Part shown: in pieces, positions 49,254 through 56,682 of the stretch
How the letters are laid out: each line of letters opens with the position of its first letter
Position numbering within the stretch: the stretch's first letter is position 1
NCBI GenBank assembly: GCA_045598965.1
Contig: JAZRVH010000033.1
Location: 1-64,000 of the forward strand
Direction of reading: 5' to 3'
Length of the DNA stretch: 64,000 bases
From: RGIG426 sp045598965
GTDB lineage: Bacteria > Bacillota > Clostridia > Oscillospirales > Acutalibacteraceae
The notes under the pieces: model-generated
What the model was told of the DNA's origin: nothing
The model's input: the letters and a program-made list of their open reading frames with translations, nothing else
Database searches by the model: none
Position numbers and translations under genes: made by a program

Positions 49254-50243
49254 TTGAAACTTGTTACAGTGGGGAAAAACGATGCCGGACAACGGCTTGA
49301 CAAATTTTTGTGCAAGACGTTTCCGAAATTGCCTATGTCACGTATCTATAAAGCGGTGCGGTGCAAGGATATAAAAGTCAACGGCAAACGTGCCGAAATT
49401 TCCACCCGCCTTTGCGAGGGCGATGTGGTGCGTGTGTTTGTGCAAGATGAGTTTTTAGAGCAGACGGCTGTGGAAAAGCAGTGGGCGTATGAATTTATGC
49501 AAGCCGGAAAAGAGCTTAGCATCGTCTATGAGGACGGAAATGTGATGCTGCTCAATAAACCCGCCGGACTTCTGGTTCATCCCGACAAAAACGAGTATGG
49601 GGACACGCTGATTGCTCGTGTACAGCGGTATTTGTATGAAAAAGGGGAGTTTGACCCCGACGACGAGCAATCGTTTACGCCGGCTCTTGTTAACCGTATC
49701 GACCGCAACACGGCGGGAATAGTGATTGCCGCTAAAACAGCGGCGGCACTGCGTATTCTTAACGAAAAATTGAAAAACCGAGAAATTGAAAAGTATTATC
49801 AATGTCTGGTGTTTGGGAAAATGCTGAAAAAGGCAGACACGCTTACCGGGTATTTAGAGAAAAACAGCGACCAAAACCGTGTCTATATATCCGACAAAAA
49901 AACGCCGGATGCACGGACGATTGTGACAGCGTATACGGTGCTTTCCGAGAAAAACGGAATTTCTCTTTTGGAGGTGCATCTGCTTACCGGTCGCACTCAC
50001 CAAATTCGTGCACATTTAGCCTCCATCGGTCATCCGCTTTTGGGCGACGGAAAATACGGCAAAAATGAGCAAAATAAAAAGGTGGGTATGACCAAGCAAG
50101 CCCTTTGTGCATACCGCCTGAAATTTGATTTCAAAACGGAGGCGGGTGAGCTTTCCTACCTAAATGGGCGGGAATTTCGCTTAGATACCGTGCCTTTTTT
50201 GGCGGATTTTGAGGCGGGAAAATTCGGAAAATCGAAAAAATAA
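49254..50243 (+). CDS. RluA-family 23S rRNA pseudouridine synthase
   Basis: A 329-residue enzyme with an N-terminal S4 RNA-binding domain (~13-60, QRLDKFLCKTFPKLPMSRIY) and the catalytic domain with Asp in NRIDRNTAGIVIAAKT and the LLTGRTHQIRAHLA motif. It belongs to the RluC/RluD group; which uridines it modifies cannot be told. The start is TTG 49254 after AGGAGGG (49241-49247). Confidence 0.93.
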   Translation: MKLVTVGKNDAGQRLDKFLCKTFPKLPMSRIYKAVRCKDIKVNGKRAEISTRLCEGDVVRVFVQDEFLEQTAVEKQWAYEFMQAGKELSIVYEDGNVMLLNKPAGLLVHPDKNEYGDTLIARVQRYLYEKGEFDPDDEQSFTPALVNRIDRNTAGIVIAAKTAAALRILNEKLKNREIEKYYQCLVFGKMLKKADTLTGYLEKNSDQNRVYISDKKTPDARTIVTAYTVLSEKNGISLLEVHLLTGRTHQIRAHLASIGHPLLGDGKYGKNEQNKKVGMTKQALCAYRLKFDFKTEAGELSYLNGREFRLDTVPFLADFEAGKFGKSKK

Positions 50244-50338
50244 CGGGGGAGAACCTTTGTTTTTTTGAAAAAATGGGCAAAATAGGCAAAAAAATCCCCC
50301 AAAATGTGCGATTTTTGAGAAAAATTGCAAAAAAATGC

Positions 50339-50367
50339 TTGCAAAATCGGCAAAAATATTGTAAAAT
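50339..50367 (+). promoter_or_regulatory. mazG promoter
   Basis: TTGCAA (50339-50344), 17 nt, TAAAAT (50362-50367), in an A-rich stretch after the pseudouridine synthase gene. Confidence 0.65.
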
Positions 50368-50388
50368 ACCAATATGTGAGGAGATACT

Positions 50389-51189
50389 ATGTCACTCTCT
50401 TATCCAAAAAAAGAAAAATACTCCATTGACGACCTTTTGGCGATTATGCGGGATCTCCGCTCGCCGGAGGGGTGCCCCTGGGACAAAGAACAAACCCACG
50501 AAAGCATTCGTCAGAATTTCCTGGAGGAGACCCACGAAGTCATTGAAGCTATCGACAACGGCGACGTGAACGGTCTGCGGGAAGAACTCGGCGACGTGCT
50601 GATGCAGGTGGTTTTCCACGCCATTATGGAGGAGGAGCAACAACGCTTCACCTTTGACGACGTGGTAGACGAGCTGTGCAAGAAGTTGATTGTTCGTCAT
50701 CCCCATGTGTTCGGCGACGTGAAAGCCACCAACGAGGCGGAGGCTCTCAAAAGCTGGGACGCAATGAAGCGTGCCACCAAGAAAACCAACGCCCAGTCCG
50801 ATTTGCTCAAAAACGTTCCGAAAACACTTCCGGCACTGATGCAAGCCGAAAAGGTGCAAGACCGTGCTCGCCGTGTGGGCTTTGACTATGATGGGGTGGA
50901 TGATGCCCTCGAAACGCTGGATAGCGAGGTTTCTGAGCTTCGGGCAGAGATTGTTTCCGGAACAAAGCAAACCCAAGAAGATGAACTGGGCGATGTGCTG
51001 TTTTCGGTTGTCAACGTGGCACGGTTTCTTCACATTGAGCCCGAGTTTGCCCTCGGAAAAAGCGTTGAGAAATTCGTCCGTCGTTTTTCGGCTTTGGATG
51101 GCCTCGCCGCTGAAAGAGGGATTGACGTTCCCGCCGCCTCGCTCGATACGCTTAACGAGCTGTGGGACGAAGTAAAGCGTGCTGAATAA
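50389..51189 (+). CDS. mazG: nucleoside triphosphate pyrophosphohydrolase MazG
   Basis: A 266-residue housecleaning enzyme that hydrolyses (deoxy)NTPs to monophosphates. Two tandem MazG domains are visible; the first has CPWDKEQTHESIRQNFLEE and LREELGDVLMQVVFHA, the second QEDELGDVLFSVVNVAR. GAGGAG precedes ATG 50389. The order mazG-HU-rqcP is conserved in Firmicutes. Confidence 0.96.
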   Translation: MSLSYPKKEKYSIDDLLAIMRDLRSPEGCPWDKEQTHESIRQNFLEETHEVIEAIDNGDVNGLREELGDVLMQVVFHAIMEEEQQRFTFDDVVDELCKKLIVRHPHVFGDVKATNEAEALKSWDAMKRATKKTNAQSDLLKNVPKTLPALMQAEKVQDRARRVGFDYDGVDDALETLDSEVSELRAEIVSGTKQTQEDELGDVLFSVVNVARFLHIEPEFALGKSVEKFVRRFSALDGLAAERGIDVPAASLDTLNELWDEVKRAE

Positions 51190-51246
51190 GTTTGGTTTTT
51201 AGCGGTTTCCGCTGAGAATAGAAAATTTATATGGAGGAAAAAAGTT

Positions 51247-51522
51247 ATGAACAAAGTTGAACTCGTTGCTGCTATTGCCGAGAAATCCGGTCTTTCCAAG
51301 AAAGACGCTGAGAAAGCTCTCGCTGCGACTCTCGATTCCATTGTTGCCGCTGTGAAAAAAGGCGACAAAGTTGCTCTCGTTGGCTTCGGTACCTTCGAGT
51401 CTCGCAAACGTGGTGCTCGTGTTGGCCGCAATCCGCGTACCAAAGAGACCATCAAAATCCCTGCGTCCAAAGTGCCGGCTTTCAAAGCGGGCAAAGGCTT
51501 CAAAGACGCTGTCGCGAAATAA
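51247..51522 (+). CDS. hup: DNA-binding protein HU
   Basis: A 91-residue nucleoid protein. It has the helical dimer base (MNKVELVAAIAEKSGLSKKD), VGFGTFESRKRGARVGRNP of the DNA-binding arm and the closing helices. ATGGAGG precedes ATG 51247; a short AGCGG/CCGCT stem sits in the leader (51200-51212). It has its own terminator. Confidence 0.98.
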   Translation: MNKVELVAAIAEKSGLSKKDAEKALAATLDSIVAAVKKGDKVALVGFGTFESRKRGARVGRNPRTKETIKIPASKVPAFKAGKGFKDAVAK

Positions 51523-51537
51523 TTTTTGCAAGAGCGA

Positions 51538-51570
51538 GGCTGCCGCTGTTTCAACGGCAGCCTTTTCTTT
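51538..51570 (+). terminator. hup terminator
   Basis: GGCTGCCG (51538-51545) pairs with CGGCAGCC (51555-51562), then TTTTCTTTT. Confidence 0.93.
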
Positions 51571-51587
51571 TGCATTTAGGAGACGTT

Positions 51588-51854
51588 ATGAGATTAGATA
51601 AATACCTAAAAGTATCCCGCCTCATCAAACGGCGTACCATTGCCAACGAGGCGTGCGATGCGGGACGAGTGCTGGTGAACGATAAGCCTGCCCGTGCCTC
51701 CTATGACGTGAAAGTGGGGGACGTGCTGTGTATTCAGTTTGGTGCCCGAACGGTGAAAGCCCGTGTGCTTTCGGTAAAAGAGACCGCTCAAAAACAGGAT
51801 GTCGCCTTGCTGTATGAATTGCTGGATGACGGCTCAAATTCTGCGGAAAATTAA
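51588..51854 (+). CDS. rqcP: S4-domain RNA-binding protein RqcP (YabO)
   Basis: An 88-residue S4-domain protein (MRLDKYLKVSRLIKRRT, GRVLVNDKPA). In B. subtilis RqcP works with RqcH in adding alanine tails to stalled chains on 50S subunits. The position after mazG and hup matches yabO neighbourhoods. TTAGGAG precedes ATG 51588. Confidence 0.92.
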   Translation: MRLDKYLKVSRLIKRRTIANEACDAGRVLVNDKPARASYDVKVGDVLCIQFGARTVKARVLSVKETAQKQDVALLYELLDDGSNSAEN

Positions 51855-51884
51855 CAAATCCTTCATAGAACTGTTCTGTTTTTT

Positions 51885-51893
51885 TGGTATACT
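51885..51893 (+). promoter_or_regulatory. extended -10 promoter of the DUF5685 gene
   Basis: TGGTATACT at 51885-51893 is a strong extended -10; the -35 region is weak. The start codon is 33 nt downstream. Confidence 0.55.
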
Positions 51894-51926
51894 GAAAAGG
51901 AATAAAGCGATAAAGAGGAGAACACA

Positions 51927-52790
51927 ATGTTTGGATATGTCCGGATTTTTAAGCCGGAACTGAAAATGAGTGAATACGACCACTATAAAGGTGTGTATTG
52001 TACACTGTGTAAGCGATTGGGTAAGCGGTACGGAACGATTGCCCGATTGACGCTCAGTTATGATTTCACCTTTGTGGCTCTGATATATGCGGCACTCGCC
52101 GACACGTGCGTGGGATTTCAAAAAGGGCGATGTGTCTATAATCCGCTGAAAAAGTGTCTCTACTGCGGCGACACGGCGGCGGTGGATACGGCGGCAGATT
52201 ACGCCATGCTACTTTTATATTACAAGTTATGTGACAACGTGGTGGATGAGCGTGGTCCAAAACGTCTCGGTGCAAAGCTGCTTCGAGGGCTTTTGACCCG
52301 TGCCCACAAAAAAGCGGCGTCACTTCATCCCAACGAGGAGGAATGGGTTAAAACCTATCTCGCTCGTCAGCAGGAACTGGAAACCCGAGAGGTTTCTACC
52401 GATGAAGCGGCAGAGCCGACGGCGATTTTAACGGGAAAACTGCTTTCGTCAAACGCCAAAGAGGAGACGACCCGACGGATTCTTGATCGGCTCGGGTATT
52501 GCATCGGTCGGTTTGTGTATCTTGCGGATGCGGCAGACGATTTGGAAAAGGACCGCAAAAAAGCCGGTTTTAACCCGTTGATACCGCTCTATGAGCAAGA
52601 GGGGCAGGCGGGCGTCAACGCCTTTGTCTGTGCGTCGCTTACCGGCACAGTGTCCGAGGCAAAGGCGGCGTATGAGCTCTTGTCTATTCGCCGCTTTGAC
52701 GGCATTTTACGCAATATTTTATGGCAAGGGTTGCCTGCGGTTATTCGTACTCTCGTAAAGGAGGAACCTACTAATGAAAGATCCGTATGA
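51927..52790 (+). CDS. DUF5685 family protein
   Basis: A 287-residue protein, mostly helical, with the DUF5685 N-terminal signature MFGYVRIFKPELKMSEYDHY and YCTLCKRLGKRYG. A second Cys pair, CLYCGD, lies at ~70-75. The acidic segment LADAADDLEKDRKKAGFNPL near residue 200 resembles the Asp-rich metal site of isoprenoid-synthase folds, but catalysis is not shown. Function unknown. AAAGAGGAG precedes ATG 51927; a J-protein gene overlaps its end by 17 nt, suggesting a chaperone-linked role. Confidence 0.85.
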   Translation: MFGYVRIFKPELKMSEYDHYKGVYCTLCKRLGKRYGTIARLTLSYDFTFVALIYAALADTCVGFQKGRCVYNPLKKCLYCGDTAAVDTAADYAMLLLYYKLCDNVVDERGPKRLGAKLLRGLLTRAHKKAASLHPNEEEWVKTYLARQQELETREVSTDEAAEPTAILTGKLLSSNAKEETTRRILDRLGYCIGRFVYLADAADDLEKDRKKAGFNPLIPLYEQEGQAGVNAFVCASLTGTVSEAKAAYELLSIRRFDGILRNILWQGLPAVIRTLVKEEPTNERSV

Positions 52791-53376
52791 GGTGTTGGGA
52801 GTGGCACGAGGTGCCAGCGAGGAGGAGATTAAATCCGCCTATCGTGAACTGGCTCGCAAGTATCATCCCGATCAATACGATAACAATCCGCTTTCGGATT
52901 TAGCCCAGGAGAAAATGCAGGAAATTAACGAGGCGTACGATACCATTATCCGTGCTTTACACGCTTCCTCTTCCGGCTATCGTGGCTCTCGCCAGAGCGG
53001 ACAGTATGAGGATGTTCGTGAGATGATTGAAAACGGAAGAATTGCCGATGCCGAGACGCTTTTGAACGGCGTTCCCGTGGATACCCGTTCGGCGGAATGG
53101 TATTTTTTGAAAGGGGCCGTTTTGCTTCGCAAAGGCTGGTTTGACGATGCGTACACCTGTGTGAGTCAGGCGTGTGCCATGGACCCCGGAAATACCGAAT
53201 ACCGTGCCCAAAAGGCACAGATGGACCAGCGTCGAGGAACCGCCGGCACCGGTCAACGAGCGGGAACCGTGGGCTGCTGTGGCAACGATTGTGATGCGTG
53301 TACCGTGTGCGAAACGCTGTACTGTATGGATTGCTGCTGTGAATGTATGGGCGGGGACTTTATTTCCTGCTGTTGA
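52774..53376 (+). CDS. J-domain protein with TPR-like middle and Cys-rich tail
   Basis: 200 residues. An N-terminal J domain (1-66) has HPD at 31-33, so it can stimulate DnaK. Residues ~80-145 look like one or two TPR helical pairs (WYFLKGAVLLRKGWFDDAYTCVSQACAMDP). The last ~35 residues hold 13 cysteines (CCGNDCDACTVC, CMDCCCECMGG, final SCC), suggesting metal or Fe-S binding. There is no DnaJ zinc-finger domain and no G/F region of classical DnaJ. AAAGGAGG lies inside the DUF5685 gene before ATG 52774. Confidence 0.88.
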   Translation: MKDPYEVLGVARGASEEEIKSAYRELARKYHPDQYDNNPLSDLAQEKMQEINEAYDTIIRALHASSSGYRGSRQSGQYEDVREMIENGRIADAETLLNGVPVDTRSAEWYFLKGAVLLRKGWFDDAYTCVSQACAMDPGNTEYRAQKAQMDQRRGTAGTGQRAGTVGCCGNDCDACTVCETLYCMDCCCECMGGDFISCC

Positions 53377-53399
53377 TAAAACCACAAGGGGGAGAGGGA

Positions 53400-53930
53400 A
53401 TGAAACAAAGTGCCAAAATTGCCCTGTGCGGCGTGCTCGGAGCACTTGCTGTCGTGTGTATGATGCTGACGGTTATTCCCGTTTCCACCTTGGCACTGAC
53501 GGCACTTGCCGGAATTATTCTGATGCCCATTTCTCTTGAAGCGGGAACAAAATGGGGTTTTGCGGCGTATGCGGCATCCGGTGCGTTGACGTTCTTTATT
53601 GCACCGGATATCGAGGCAAAGTTGTTGTTTTTAACCTTTTTCGGATATTATCCCACGTTGAAATTGCTCATTGACCGTATCCCCTCAAAGGTGCTTTCCT
53701 GGACGTTGAAGCTGCTTATTTTTAACGGAGCGGTTGTGGCGGTGTATCTGCTGTTGATGGCGGTGGGCGGCTTGGAGCCGGACGAATTCGAGGTGTTCGG
53801 TATCAATATGCCTCTTGTGTTGCTGGGGCTTGGAAACGTCGTGTTTGTCATCTACGATTTGGCGTTGGCGGGACTTGCGGATATCTACAAAGCTCGGTGG
53901 CATCGTGTGTTTATGCGTGTTTTTAAGTAA
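53400..53930 (+). CDS. small integral membrane protein
   Basis: A 176-residue protein with about five membrane helices (starting near 5, 30, 50, 80/100 and 140) and a positively charged C-terminus (KARWHRVFMRVFK). The overall look resembles small-molecule ECF-type substrate subunits, but no binding signature is clear. GGGGAGAGG precedes ATG 53400, 23 nt after the J-protein gene, so the three form one unit. Confidence 0.65.
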   Translation: MKQSAKIALCGVLGALAVVCMMLTVIPVSTLALTALAGIILMPISLEAGTKWGFAAYAASGALTFFIAPDIEAKLLFLTFFGYYPTLKLLIDRIPSKVLSWTLKLLIFNGAVVAVYLLLMAVGGLEPDEFEVFGINMPLVLLGLGNVVFVIYDLALAGLADIYKARWHRVFMRVFK

Positions 53931-53953
53931 AGTGAAAAAGCTTTACGCAGATG

Positions 53954-53982
53954 TTAACAATCCACAAAAACATTGATATAAT
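53954..53982 (+). promoter_or_regulatory. promoter of the flavoprotein-cmk-plsC-ispH/S1 operon
   Basis: TTAACA (53954-53959), 17 nt, TATAAT (53977-53982) with TGA in front (extended -10). Confidence 0.8.
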
Positions 53983-54032
53983 GCGGATTTTATGAAAATA
54001 ACCAAAGCGTTTTATGGGCGGGAGTTGCTTGT

Positions 54033-55292
54033 ATGACAAGGGACAATACTTTACAAGTGATTGTGGTAGGCGGCGGTGCCTCCGGATTGGTTTGTGCCGG
54101 TTTTGCGGCACAAAATGGCTGTCGTGTTACGGTTTTAGAGCGTAATGACCGTCCCGCTCGCAAGGTGATGATTACCGGCAAGGGACGGTGCAATTTAACG
54201 AATGCCACCGAGCCGGACGATATGATTAAAAACGTGCCCGGGAACGGACGGTTTTTGTACAGTGCCTTTCATCGGTTCACCTACCGTGACACTATGACAT
54301 TGGTGGAATCGATGGGCGTGCCGCTCAAGGTGGAACGGGGTAACCGTGTGTTTCCCGTTTCCGACAAAGCGGTGGACGTGGTGGATGCTCTTCAAAAATT
54401 TGCCAAATTCTCCGGTGCAAAAATCGAAAAAGCCCGTGTTGCCTCGTTGATTTTAGACGAAGGCGTTTGTAAAGGCGTTGTGGATGAAACGGGACGTCGT
54501 TTTTTTGCAGATCGGGTGGTGATTTGCACGGGAGGCGTGTCGTATCCCACCACCGGCAGCACCGGCGACGGCTACGATTTGGCACGGCAGGCAGGGCACA
54601 CGGTAATTCCTCCGCATGGCTCGCTTGTGCCGCTCGAATGTGCAGAGCCGTTGTGCGAGAAGGCCCAGGGCTTATCTCTCAAAAACTGTGGATTAACCGT
54701 GCTGGATACCGCTCGCAAAAATAAAGTGGTATACACCGATTTTGGCGAGATGCTGTTTACCCATTTTGGCGTATCCGGCCCCATGATTTTAAGTGCATCT
54801 GCCCATTTGCGGGACATCACCGAGGGGCGATATCGGCTACTGATTGATCTGAAGCCGGCATTGTCGCCGGAGCAGTTGGATGCTCGCATTTTACGGGATT
54901 TCTCCGAAATGCAGAATGCCGATTTGAAAAATGCGTTACCGAAGCTGTTGCCGAGTAGTCTTGTCGAACCGTTCTTGGAGCAGATGGGGATTGCCGGCAC
55001 CACCAAATGTCACAGCGTCACCCGTGAACAGCGGGAAACGCTTCGCACGTGCATCAAGGCGTTGCCGCTGACGGTTTTACGTTCACGGCCCGTGGCGGAA
55101 GCGATTGTGACTGCCGGTGGCGTTTCGGTGAAAGAGATTGACCCGAAAACAATGGCATCCAAGCTTTGCGAGGGCTTGTTTTTTGCCGGTGAAGTGCTGG
55201 ATGTGGATGCGTATACCGGCGGGTTTAACCTGCAAATTGCCTTTTCAACCGGTGCGGTTGCCGGTCAATATATTGAAAAAACGGAATCTTGA
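54033..55292 (+). CDS. BaiN/HI0933-family FAD-dependent oxidoreductase
   Basis: A 419-residue flavoprotein of the HI0933/YhiN family. The dinucleotide motif VVGGGASGLVCA is at ~11-22; ITGKGRCNLTN, VICTGGVSYPTTGSTGDGY and the C-terminal TGGFNLQIAFSTGAVAG complete the pattern. BaiN in Clostridium scindens acts in bile-acid dehydroxylation, but most members have no known substrate. It starts the conserved run flavoprotein-cmk-plsC-ispH/S1. Confidence 0.9.
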   Translation: MTRDNTLQVIVVGGGASGLVCAGFAAQNGCRVTVLERNDRPARKVMITGKGRCNLTNATEPDDMIKNVPGNGRFLYSAFHRFTYRDTMTLVESMGVPLKVERGNRVFPVSDKAVDVVDALQKFAKFSGAKIEKARVASLILDEGVCKGVVDETGRRFFADRVVICTGGVSYPTTGSTGDGYDLARQAGHTVIPPHGSLVPLECAEPLCEKAQGLSLKNCGLTVLDTARKNKVVYTDFGEMLFTHFGVSGPMILSASAHLRDITEGRYRLLIDLKPALSPEQLDARILRDFSEMQNADLKNALPKLLPSSLVEPFLEQMGIAGTTKCHSVTREQRETLRTCIKALPLTVLRSRPVAEAIVTAGGVSVKEIDPKTMASKLCEGLFFAGEVLDVDAYTGGFNLQIAFSTGAVAGQYIEKTES

Positions 55293-55306
55293 GGGGGATG
55301 TTTAAG

Positions 55307-55978
55307 ATGAACGAATGTGTAGCGATAGCGATTGATGGGCCTTCCGGTGCGGGAAAAAGCACCATCGCCAAACGGTTGGCGGCTACCCTCGGCTTTGTGT
55401 ATGTGGATACCGGTGCGATGTATCGTACTGTGGGATTAGCGGTGCTTCGTCGTGGGATTGACGTGGAGGATAAGGCGGCGGTCGTTGCCGCTCTTTCGGA
55501 TATTGAGGTGTCCATCGCTTATGTGGATGGCACCCAGCGTGTGTTGCTTTGCGGCGAGGATGTCAGCGACAAAATCCGTACGCCGGAGGTTTCTATGGCG
55601 GCATCTACCACCTCCGCCATTCCTGAGGTACGCCGGTTTTTGTTTGAAACCCAACAGAAATTGGCACGGGAGAACAACGTGATTATGGATGGCCGTGATA
55701 TCGGTACGGTGGTTCTTCCGAACGCCAAAGTGAAAATTTTTCTGTCTGCCTCGGTGGAGGATAGAGCTCGCCGCCGTTTTGACGAGCTGAAAGAAAAGGG
55801 AATGGATGTTCAATTCGAGGACGTTTTAGAGGATATGAAACAACGGGATTATAACGATTCCCACCGTGATGTAGCACCGCTGAAACCCGCTGAGGATGCG
55901 GTTTTGGTGGATACCACCGGCAACACGTTGGAACAGTCGGTGGCACTTCTTGAGTCCATCGTGAAGGAGAGACTTTGA
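55307..55978 (+). CDS. cmk: cytidylate kinase
   Basis: A 223-residue kinase making CDP/dCDP. The P-loop AIDGPSGAGKST is at ~7-18, VDTGAMYRTVGL binds CMP, and MDGRDIGTVVLPNAKVKIFL follows. GAGGGGG is 9 nt before ATG 55307; closer upstream ATG and TTG codons are poorly spaced. The stop overlaps the plsC start by one base. Confidence 0.97.
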   Translation: MNECVAIAIDGPSGAGKSTIAKRLAATLGFVYVDTGAMYRTVGLAVLRRGIDVEDKAAVVAALSDIEVSIAYVDGTQRVLLCGEDVSDKIRTPEVSMAASTTSAIPEVRRFLFETQQKLARENNVIMDGRDIGTVVLPNAKVKIFLSASVEDRARRRFDELKEKGMDVQFEDVLEDMKQRDYNDSHRDVAPLKPAEDAVLVDTTGNTLEQSVALLESIVKERL

Positions 55979-56682
55979 TGGCAGACGAATTGACGACAAA
56001 AGAAGAACAACGGGAGCAGATTGCCGTCGAGGAGCAAAAGGAACGGCTTTCTCGTGTTGAGGAATACGGCAAATGGGGCAAGTTTGGACGGGTGTTAAAA
56101 GCGATTGTTCGTCCGATTTTCCACCTGCTGTTTCCTTTTAAGGTGACGGGGCTTGAAAACCTCCCGACAGATGACCGCCCGCTGATTGTGTGCTGTAACC
56201 ATATTTCTATGATTGACCCCGTGTTTTTGTTGCTCGCACAAAAGCAGGCAGATATCTTCTTTATGGGGAAAGAGGAGCTGTTTCGTTCGGGATTTCTTGC
56301 GTGGCTTCTCGGTAAGCAGTGCGGCTCGTTTCCGGTGTCCCGTGGAAAAGGGGATATGAACGCTCTTGCACGGGCGGAACAGCTGATTGCGGAACGCAAA
56401 TGGATGGGGATTTTCCCTGAGGGAACTCGTTCAAAAACGGGTGAACTCGGTCGGTTTAAGTCCGGTGCGGCATTGTTAGCCGCCAAGACGCAGGCGTATG
56501 TGTTGCCGGTGTCAGTGACCACTAAGGAGCAAAAGGTGAAAGCGTTTCGCCCGGTTACGGTGTCCTTTGGTGTGCCGCTTTCGCCGACGGATTTGGAGCT
56601 TGTGGGTGAAAAACCGAACCTACGTGTAGCCACTCGCACCATGACGGCGTCGGTGAAGGCGTTGATGGAGGGTGCCGAATGA
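55978..56682 (+). CDS. plsC: 1-acyl-sn-glycerol-3-phosphate acyltransferase
   Basis: A 234-residue membrane-associated acyltransferase of phospholipid synthesis. The catalytic NHISMID (HxxxxD) and substrate motif FPEGTRSKTGEL are present. An unusual N-terminal ~40 residues are charged and probably helical (TTKEEQREQIAVEEQKERL). AAGGAGAG precedes ATG 55978. The ispH start overlaps its end. Confidence 0.94.
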   Translation: MADELTTKEEQREQIAVEEQKERLSRVEEYGKWGKFGRVLKAIVRPIFHLLFPFKVTGLENLPTDDRPLIVCCNHISMIDPVFLLLAQKQADIFFMGKEELFRSGFLAWLLGKQCGSFPVSRGKGDMNALARAEQLIAERKWMGIFPEGTRSKTGELGRFKSGAALLAAKTQAYVLPVSVTTKEQKVKAFRPVTVSFGVPLSPTDLELVGEKPNLRVATRTMTASVKALMEGAE

